8,150 nt of DNA, from positions 1 to 8,150 of the forward strand of contig JBFWTJ010000179.1 in assembly GCA_050247895.1 (NCBI GenBank), in the 5' to 3' direction. Positions 1-4,618 of this stretch are shown here, one piece after another; position 1 is the stretch's first letter; every line of letters begins with the position of its first letter. Origin of the DNA: CAVPEW01 sp050247895. Its GTDB lineage: Bacteria; Actinomycetota; Acidimicrobiia; Acidimicrobiales; VFJN01. The notes under the pieces were generated by a model. The model did not search any database. It was not told the DNA's origin and saw nothing but the letters and a program-made list of their open reading frames with translations. The position numbers and the translations under genes were made by a program.

Positions 1-899
1 AGTTCGCCGACTTCCAGCGGACCCGGCCCATGGTCGGCCTGGCGCTGCTCTTCGCCGTGGTCGTGGTGGCCTTCGGGCGCTGGCGGGGCCTGTTCGCGCT
101 GGTCGGCGTGGCCATCTCGATGGTCGTGCTCGTCGGCTTCGTCCTGCCCGCGCTGCTGGACGGGAGCCCACCGGTGTGGGTCGCGCTGGTCGGCACGTCG
201 GCGGTGGCGCTCCCCGCCCTGTACCTGGCCCACGGGTTGTCCGAGCGGACCTCGGTGGCGGTGCTGGGCACGGTGGCCAGCCTGCTGCTCACCTGCCTGC
301 TGGGCGTGGTGTTCGTCCGGCTGACCCACCTGACCGGCCTGGCCAGCGAGGAGGTCGGGTTCCTCCAGGTCTTCGGGGGCGACCTGGACTTCGCCGGGCT
401 CCTGCTGGCCGGCCTGGTCATCGGCGCCCTCGGCGTGCTCGACGACGTGACGGTGACCCAGGTGTCGGCGGTGGCCGAGCTGCGGGAGGCCGACCCGGGG
501 GCGTCGGCCCGGGAGCTGTACCGGTCCGGGGTCCGCATCGGCCGGGACCACATCGCCTCGACGGTCAACACGCTGGTCCTCGCCTACGCCGGCGCGGCGC
601 TGCCGCTCCTGCTGCTGTTCCGCACCTCGGGCCAGGGCCTGGCCGCTGTGCTCACCGGCGAGTCGATCGCGGTGGAGGTCGTGCGCGCCCTGGTCGGCAG
701 CATCGGCCTGGTGGCGTCGGTCCCCATCACCACCGGCCTGGCCGCGCTGGTGGTCACCCGCGACTCGGCGGTGCGCCCGGCGGACCCCCTGCCACCGCGC
801 CCCGTCGAGCCGGTCGCCCCGCCGACGGCGCCCGCACCCGAGGCCGGGACCGCCCCGCCCTCGCCCCGCTGGGAGGACTTCGGCCCCGACCCGGCCTGA
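1..899 (+). CDS. YibE/F family multi-pass membrane protein, C-terminal part (5' end outside window)
   Basis: The reading frame is open from the left edge (first full codon at base 3) to TGA at 897-899, so the gene is cut by the window; the ATG at 30 is internal. The visible part starts FADFQRTRP, followed by hydrophobic helices with the GRWRGL turn that typifies YibE/F proteins. It then has the conserved GALGVLDDVTVTQVSAVAELR-type segment around bases 430-490, an arginine-rich loop (ARELYRSGVRIGRDHIAS), the family's STVNTLVLAYAGAALPLLLLF helix, and two further membrane segments. About 30 C-terminal residues are proline/alanine-rich and probably cytoplasmic. YibE/F proteins are predicted inner-membrane proteins of unknown transport or regulatory role, so no substrate can be given. 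The gene converges on the LigD-type polymerase gene with only 8 bp between stop codons. Family call is confident; function is not known. Confidence 0.9.
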   Translation, partial: FADFQRTRPMVGLALLFAVVVVAFGRWRGLFALVGVAISMVVLVGFVLPALLDGSPPVWVALVGTSAVALPALYLAHGLSERTSVAVLGTVASLLLTCLLGVVFVRLTHLTGLASEEVGFLQVFGGDLDFAGLLLAGLVIGALGVLDDVTVTQVSAVAELREADPGASARELYRSGVRIGRDHIASTVNTLVLAYAGAALPLLLLFRTSGQGLAAVLTGESIAVEVVRALVGSIGLVASVPITTGLAALVVTRDSAVRPADPLPPRPVEPVAPPTAPAPEAGTAPPSPRWEDFGPDPA

Positions 900-907
900 C
901 CGGTCCG

Positions 908-1870
908 TCAGCCGTCGGTGCGGCGGGCGCGGGCCCGGCGGCGGCCCTCGTGCATGGCCTGGACCCGGGCGACGGGGATCTCGTGGCCCTCGGCGACCAG
1001 GTCGGCCGGCAGCGCCTGCGGTGGCGGCATCTGCTCGGCCCAGGGATCGCGGTCGCCGAGCAGCGTGAGCGCGGTGTGCAGCGTGAAGTCGGCCGGCGAG
1101 ACGGCGTCGAGGTCGTCCCAGGCGACCGGGAACGACACCGGCACACCGGGGCGGGCCCGGGGGCTGTAGGCGGCGACCACGGTGGCGCCGCCGACCCGGG
1201 TGGGGTCGACGAAGACCTTGCCGCCGCGCTCGTCCCTCACGAAGGCGGTGGTGGCCACCGCGGGGTCCAGCGCCGCGGCCCGCGCCGCCAGGGCCCGGGT
1301 GGCGGCGGCCGCGTCGGCCAGGTCGCCGTCCTGGACCGGGACGAACACGTGGAGGCCCTTGGCCCCGCTGGTCTTGAGCGCACCGGACAGCCCGGCGTCG
1401 GCCAGGGCCCGGCGGACGAGCCGTGCCGCGGCGACGGCCCGGTCGAAGCTGCGGGCGTCGGGCGGGTCGAGGTCGAGGACCAGGTGTGTGGCCCGGTCGA
1501 GGGCGTCGGCCCGGACCAGGGTGGGGTGGTACTCGACGGCGCGCTGGTTGGCGAACCACAGCAGGGTGCGGCGGTCGTCGCACAGGGCGTAGCGCACGTC
1601 CCGCTTGGACGACTCGGCCCACAGGCTGACGCTGGCGATCCAGTCCGGGGCGTGCTTGGGCAGGTTCTTCTGCATGAACGCCTCGGTCCCGCCGTGGACC
1701 CTGATCACCGACAGGGGCCGGCCGGCCAGCACGGGCACGAGCCGGTCGGCCACGCCGTCGAGGTAGTCGACCAGGTCGCCCTTGGTCGCGCCGGCCCCGT
1801 CGAAGAGGGGCTCGTCCAGGTGGGTGAACGAGACCCCGTCGCGTGACCCCGGGTCGCTCGACCCTCCCAT
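908..1870 (-). CDS. Stand-alone LigD polymerase-domain protein (NHEJ primase/polymerase, AEP superfamily)
   Basis: The 320-residue product covers the polymerase domain of bacterial LigD with no ligase or phosphoesterase domain attached. These enzymes fill gaps and add (ribo)nucleotides at double-strand breaks during Ku-dependent end joining. Visible motifs are the N-terminal KGDLVDYLDGVADRLVPVLAGRPLSVIRV block; KNLPKHAPDWI (about 68-78); the catalytic metal site LVLDLDPP (D133, D135); KTSGAKGLHVFVP (K167 to P178, with H174); GKVFVDP (D222); and YSPRARPGVPVSFPVAWDDL (about 235-254). The basic tail (RRRARARR) could bind DNA. I prefer ATG at 1870 over GTG at 1879 because a -10-like TACCGT (1883-1878) overlaps the GTG and would place a leaderless start at about 1870-1871; no Shine-Dalgarno is visible. 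No Ku or ligase gene is in the window, so they must lie elsewhere if the pathway is complete. Nothing looks truncated. Confidence 0.93.
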   Translation of the reverse strand: MGGSSDPGSRDGVSFTHLDEPLFDGAGATKGDLVDYLDGVADRLVPVLAGRPLSVIRVHGGTEAFMQKNLPKHAPDWIASVSLWAESSKRDVRYALCDDRRTLLWFANQRAVEYHPTLVRADALDRATHLVLDLDPPDARSFDRAVAAARLVRRALADAGLSGALKTSGAKGLHVFVPVQDGDLADAAAATRALAARAAALDPAVATTAFVRDERGGKVFVDPTRVGGATVVAAYSPRARPGVPVSFPVAWDDLDAVSPADFTLHTALTLLGDRDPWAEQMPPPQALPADLVAEGHEIPVARVQAMHEGRRRARARRTDG

Positions 1871-1877
1871 CGGACCC

Positions 1878-1883
1878 ACGGTA
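1878..1883 (-). promoter_or_regulatory. -10 element, probable leaderless promoter of the LigD-type polymerase gene
   Basis: On the minus strand TACCGT fits the actinobacterial TANNNT -10 pattern. It ends 7 bp before the ATG at 1870, the distance expected for a transcript that begins at or next to the start codon. No -35 consensus and no ribosome binding site are seen. The same hexamer stands 6 bp before the ATG at 4210. Supported by pattern and spacing only. Confidence 0.5.
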
Positions 1884-1893
1884 CCCAGGGCGG

Positions 1894-1916
1894 CCGGCCC
1901 GGGAGCCGGGGGCCGG
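1894..1916 (-). terminator. GC-only hairpin after the pirin remnant, possible terminator
   Basis: CCGGCCCGG (1894-1902) can pair with CCGGGGGCCGG (1906-1916) around a GAG loop, leaving a 2-base bulge. A further 7-bp inverted repeat (1871-1877 with 1915-1921) borders the same 51-bp spacer; its right arm shares two bases with the hairpin, so the two cannot form fully together. It lies directly after the stop of the pirin remnant and before the polymerase promoter, where GNAT/pirin transcription could end. There is no T-run, as is common in high-GC actinobacteria, and such palindromes also arise by chance at this GC content. Confidence 0.3.
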
Positions 1917-1921
1917 GTCCG

Positions 1922-2265
1922 TCAAGCCACCTGGGCGTGCATCTCCCAGATGAGGACCTCAGCGTCGCCGAGCGCGGTCAGGTCCTGGCCCCCGACGCCG
2001 GTCAGCCGCACGGCGTCGCCCTCGTGGAGCACGCCGGCGTCCTCGAGCTCGACCTCGCCCCGGGCCACGAAGAGGTGGACGAACGGGGCGTCGGGCACGG
2101 TGACCACGTCGGCCGGCGCCATCCGGGCCGCGTGGAGGGCGGCGTAGCGGTTCTTGATGCGGATGGCGGTCTCGCCCGCGTGCCCGTCCATGCCCGAGGC
2201 CGTGGTGGGTGTTGTCGGAGTCCCGGTGGTGGCCGAACGAGAAGGAGTGCTTGGAGTCGAGCCAG
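1922..2265 (-). pseudogene. Pirin/YhhW-type cupin gene remnant: start missing, internal deletion, frameshift
   Basis: Two pieces of one pirin family gene lie end to end in different frames. Just after the GNAT stop, one minus-strand frame reads DWLDSKHSFSFGHHRDSDNT then HHGL (2265 down to about 2196), the conserved N-terminal region of YhhW-type pirins. About 2205 onward, another frame reads ASGMDGHAGETAIRIKNRY, ALHAARMAP, VPDAPFVHLFVARGEVELE, GDAVRL and finally AEVLIWEMHA to TGA at 1922-1924, the C-terminal cupin barrel. From the usual 230-240 residue layout, roughly 110 residues are missing between them, including the metal-binding HPHR/HxE region, so a working enzyme is excluded. No ATG or GTG was found in the N-terminal frame for about 30 codons upstream, where the GNAT gene lies. 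The C-terminal frame stays open upstream to 2353 but there it reads unrelated arginine/proline-rich sequence. The junction at 2193-2201 carries a stretch that fits both sides (see findings). An assembly error is the main alternative. Confidence 0.8.
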
Positions 2266-2577
2266 TCAGCCGGCGGGCGGGTCGCTCCAGTCGATGGCGA
2301 TGCGGGCGGCGTCGCGGGGGTGGGTCTCGAGCCAGCGACGGGCGTAGGGGCACCAGGGCAGGACGGTCTCGCCGCTGGCCTCGGCCCGGTCGACCGCGGC
2401 CCGCACGAGGCGGCCGCCGATGCCCCGCCCGCCGAGGGTCTCGGGGACCTCGGTGTGGACCAGGATCAGCCGGTCGCCGTCGGTCCGGTAGACGAGCTTG
2501 GCCTCGGCGCCGTCCTCCACGTACCGGAAGCGGTGGTGCTCGGCGTCGTCGACGACGGTGGGCTCGGTCTCGCTCAT
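2266..2577 (-). CDS. Small GNAT-fold N-acetyltransferase (YidJ/Acetyltransf_CG type)
   Basis: This 103-residue protein has the compact single-domain form of the GCN5-related family that includes yeast Gtt/YidJ-like proteins. Residues 12-45 (EHHRFRYVEDGAEAKLVYR ... LILVHTEV) form the early strands. PETLGGRGIGGRLVRAAVD (about 45-63) carries the acetyl-CoA pyrophosphate loop in the form GGRGIGGRL. The end has the characteristic LPWCPYARRWLETHP block (about 73-87). The acetylated substrate is unknown for this subfamily. ATG at 2577 is chosen because AAAGGAT at 2591-2585 (minus strand) is a good ribosome binding site, and because sequence further upstream in this frame is antisense to the pirin gene. 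It is divergent from the intact pirin gene (84-bp spacer) and abuts the pirin remnant downstream. The C-terminal end (WSDPPAG) runs to the point where recognisable pirin sequence begins, so its last few residues may have been altered by the same rearrangement. Confidence 0.88.
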   Translation of the reverse strand: MSETEPTVVDDAEHHRFRYVEDGAEAKLVYRTDGDRLILVHTEVPETLGGRGIGGRLVRAAVDRAEASGETVLPWCPYARRWLETHPRDAARIAIDWSDPPAG

Positions 2578-2608
2578 GGTTCGGATCCTTTCGTCGTGCA
2601 CGCGTGCC

Positions 2609-2631
2609 AACATAGATGACGTATCATTCAT
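2609..2631. promoter_or_regulatory. AT-rich divergent promoter/operator with a 12-bp dyad between GNAT and pirin genes
   Basis: This short stretch is clearly poorer in GC than everything around it. It contains ATGACGTATCAT (2616-2627), whose outer four bases on each side are inverted repeats around CGTA. On the plus strand TATCAT (2622-2627) could be the -10 of the pirin operon; on the minus strand TATGTT (2614-2609) could be the -10 of the GNAT gene. A dyad over the promoter of an operon that contains a MarR gene is a natural place for autoregulation, but the arms are short and no -35 is recognised, so the operator role is inference. Confidence 0.4.
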
Positions 2632-2661
2632 TCCGCTCGTACCGCTCCGGAGGAGGCCGCA

Positions 2662-3666
2662 ATGCCTGCCATCACCGTGGAGGACGCCACCACGCTGGCC
2701 CGCCTCGACGCACTGGGCGCCGAGGTCCGCCAGCGCCCGATCCGCTCGGTCACCGTGGCCCCCAAGGGCTTCGAGGGCGAGGGGTTCCCGGTCCGCCGGG
2801 CCTTCGGCGGGATCGACCTGGCCGACCTCGACCCGTTCGTGCACCTCGACCAGATCGGCGAGGTGGACTACGCCCCGGGTGACCCCAAGGGCACGCCCTG
2901 GCACCCGCACCGGGGCTTCGAGACCGTCACCTACATGATGGACGGCGTCATCGAGCACGCCGACTCCATCGGCGGCGGGGGCGTCATCCGCGACGGCGCC
3001 ACCCAGTGGATGACCGCGGGCAAGGGGATCCTGCACATCGAGACCCCGCCGTCCGACGTCGTCGCTGCCGGCGGGTGGTTCCACGGCCTGCAGCTCTGGG
3101 TCAACCTGCCCCGGGCCCAGAAGTGGGTCGAGCCCCGCTACCAGGACCTCGCGGCCGACCTCGTCACGCTCGTGACCACCCCCGCGGCCGACTCGGTCCT
3201 GCGGATCATCGCCGGTCCCCTGGGCCGCTTCGCCGGGCCCGGGGCCACCCGCAGCCCGATCACCATGGTCCACGCCTCGCTCGCCCCCGGGGCCCGGGTC
3301 GTGGTGCCCTGGCCGTCCTCGTTCAACTGCCTGGTCTACGTGCTCGGCGGCCGGGGCCGGGTCGGTGCCGAGGGTCGGCCGGTGGAGACCGGCAACCTGA
3401 CCCTGTTCGGCCCGGGCGACGCCTTCACGGTCGAGGCCGACGGGCGCCAGGACACCCGCACCGGCGCCATGGAGGTCCTGTTCCTGGGCGGCCAGCCCAT
3501 CGGCGAGCCGGTGGCCTGGTACGGGCCGTTCGTCATGAACACCCGGGCCGAGATCGAGCAGGCCTTCGAGGACTTCCGGCGCGGCGAGCTCGGCGTCGTG
3601 CCCCACGACCACCCCCTGGCGCCGACCGACGAGGTCAGCACCGAGACCGACTCGGGCCTCGACTGA
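2662..3666 (+). CDS. Pirin family bicupin protein (putative quercetin dioxygenase-like, metal-binding)
   Basis: The 334-residue product is a full-length pirin with two cupin halves. The metal site of the N-terminal barrel is intact: HPHRGFETVTYMMDG (H81, H83) and GILHIE (H125, E127), matching the three His and one Glu that bind iron in human pirin. WFHGLQLWVNLP (about 138-149) follows and the second barrel spans roughly 200-300 (LAPGARVVVPWP, CLVYVLGGRGRV, LFGPGDAF). Pirins can show quercetinase activity or act as redox-sensitive protein partners; which applies here cannot be read from sequence. The start is supported by GGAGGAGG at 2649-2656, 5 bp before ATG. The C-terminal end (EQAFEDFRRGELGVVPHDHPL) matches the longer pirin form. 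The MarR gene begins 40 bp downstream on the same strand, so co-transcription is likely. It belongs to a different pirin subgroup from the broken gene at 1922-2265. Confidence 0.95.
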   Translation: MPAITVEDATTLARLDALGAEVRQRPIRSVTVAPKGFEGEGFPVRRAFGGIDLADLDPFVHLDQIGEVDYAPGDPKGTPWHPHRGFETVTYMMDGVIEHADSIGGGGVIRDGATQWMTAGKGILHIETPPSDVVAAGGWFHGLQLWVNLPRAQKWVEPRYQDLAADLVTLVTTPAADSVLRIIAGPLGRFAGPGATRSPITMVHASLAPGARVVVPWPSSFNCLVYVLGGRGRVGAEGRPVETGNLTLFGPGDAFTVEADGRQDTRTGAMEVLFLGGQPIGEPVAWYGPFVMNTRAEIEQAFEDFRRGELGVVPHDHPLAPTDEVSTETDSGLD

Positions 3667-3706
3667 TGCCCGCCGAGGTCGTGCCGGGGCTGCGCGGCCG
3701 ACCGCG

Positions 3707-4183
3707 GTGAGCGACCCGCGCTGGCTCGACGACCGGGAGGAGGCCGCCTGGCGCGGCCTGGTGCGCATGCACGCCGGGCTGACCGCCGAGCTGTCCCGCC
3801 GGTTGGCCGCCGAGACCTCGCTGTCCTACCCGGACTACGAGGTGCTCGTGGCCCTGACCGATCGGCCCGACGGCCGGTCGCGGCTCTACGAGCTGGCCGA
3901 GGTGCTGGGCTGGGAGCGGAGCCGGGTCTCCCACCACGTGACCCGCATGGCGGCCCGGGGCCTGGTCCGCAAGGTCCCGTGCGAGACCGACCGGCGGGGG
4001 GCCTTCGTCGTGGTCACCCCGCGGGGCCGCCGCGAGATCGAGGCCGCGGCACCGGGCCACGTGGCCGCGGTGCGGGAGCTGTTCGTCGACCTGCTCACGC
4101 CGGCCCAGCTCGACGCCCTGGCCGGGATCGCGGCCGCCGTCCGGGCCGGCCTGCCCGAGGACTCGCGCTCACCCGCGGCCTGA
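3707..4183 (+). CDS. MarR family winged-helix transcriptional regulator
   Basis: The 158-residue protein has the MarR layout. An N-terminal dimerisation helix (WRGLVRMHAGLTAELSRRLA, about 15-34) leads into LSYPDYEVLVALTDRP (39-54). The helix-turn-helix is RLYELAEVLGWERSRVSHHVTRM (59-81), with the wing in VPCETDRRGAFVVVTPRGRREI (90-111). The C-terminal dimerisation helices span about 114-150. Such proteins usually repress their own operon and are released by phenolics, oxidants or drugs. A single cysteine (C92) lies near the start of the wing, where an oxidant could in principle act, but one cysteine is weak evidence. The start is GTG at 3707; its GTGA overlaps the TGA of a 14-codon reading frame that begins at the pirin stop, which could couple translation. 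No Shine-Dalgarno is seen. The gene follows the pirin gene by 40 bp, and the likely target is the pirin promoter. Confidence 0.92.
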   Translation: MSDPRWLDDREEAAWRGLVRMHAGLTAELSRRLAAETSLSYPDYEVLVALTDRPDGRSRLYELAEVLGWERSRVSHHVTRMAARGLVRKVPCETDRRGAFVVVTPRGRREIEAAAPGHVAAVRELFVDLLTPAQLDALAGIAAAVRAGLPEDSRSPAA

Positions 4184-4197
4184 GGCGGGGCTGCCGG

Positions 4198-4203
4198 TAC
4201 CGT
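4198..4203 (+). promoter_or_regulatory. -10 element, probable leaderless promoter of the PH-like hypothetical gene
   Basis: TACCGT stands 6 bp before ATG 4210, within 15 bp of the MarR stop codon. This is the same hexamer and nearly the same spacing as before the polymerase gene on the other strand. No ribosome binding site precedes the ATG, so transcript and coding region probably start together. It suggests that this gene is transcribed separately from the pirin-marR pair. Confidence 0.5.
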
Positions 4204-4209
4204 GACGGC

Positions 4210-4590
4210 ATGGCCGTGCGCGCCGAGCTGCGGGGATCGGCCCTGCACGTCGGCCTGACGGGCTGGGACCGGGCCATGGCCTGGCAGCGGTCGGTCGAGG
4301 TCGACCGGGCCCAGGTCGTGCAGGCGTCGGTCGAGCGCCGGGGCGCCGTCGAGCCGGCGGTCGACCACCGGGTCCGGGGGATCGGGCCCCACGACGGTGC
4401 CGGTCGCCCGGGACGGCGCCGGGTGGGCACGATGCTGGGCCGCGCCGTGCCCGGGCCGCAGTTCTGGGCCGTGCCGGCCAGCGGCCCCGACCTCCCCGTG
4501 CTGGTCCTCGACCTGTCCGGCCACGCCCTGGCCCGCGTCGTCCTCTCCCTGGACGACCCCGACGCGACCGCCGCCGCGCTGAGGACCTGA
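4210..4590 (+). CDS. Conserved actinobacterial hypothetical protein with PH-like fold
   Basis: The product has 126 residues and no signal peptide or membrane segment. Its order of elements resembles a widespread actinobacterial small-protein family that I recall as PH-like. An N-terminal strand pair (LHVGLTGWDRAMAWQRSVEV, about 12-31) is followed by the DRAQVVQASVERR strand and a central glycine-rich GIGPHDGAGRPGRRRVGTML segment (58-76), where relatives usually have a G-T/I-G-hydrophobic turn. Next come QFWAVPASGPDLPVLVLDLSG (84-104) and a final DDPDATAAALR helix (115-125). No catalytic motif is evident and the function is unknown. The start ATG is preferred because of the -10-like TACCGT just upstream; longer forms of the frame would overlap marR. 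The gene converges on the kinase gene with 28 bp between stops. Coding status is well supported, family assignment moderately. Confidence 0.75.
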   Translation: MAVRAELRGSALHVGLTGWDRAMAWQRSVEVDRAQVVQASVERRGAVEPAVDHRVRGIGPHDGAGRPGRRRVGTMLGRAVPGPQFWAVPASGPDLPVLVLDLSGHALARVVLSLDDPDATAAALRT

Positions 4591-4618
4591 CGGCCGACGG
4601 CCGGTCCCGTGCGGCGGG

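Noticed and set aside
176..1846. Long open frame (about 556 codons) on the plus strand across yibE/F and the polymerase gene
   Set aside because: It is a glycine/arginine/proline-rich by-product of GC-rich codons in the true genes and resembles no family.
3138..3326. Short minus-strand open frame inside the pirin gene
   Set aside because: Lies wholly opposite a conserved coding region, without a ribosome binding site or recognisable product.
2578..3768. Open minus-strand frame extending the GNAT gene upstream through the pirin gene
   Set aside because: The extension is antisense to the well-supported pirin gene; a ribosome binding site and the start of homology fix the GNAT start at 2577.
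4591..4618. CGGCC-GAC-GGCCG repeat between the PH-like and kinase genes as a terminator
   Set aside because: Only five base pairs, no T-run; composition explains it.
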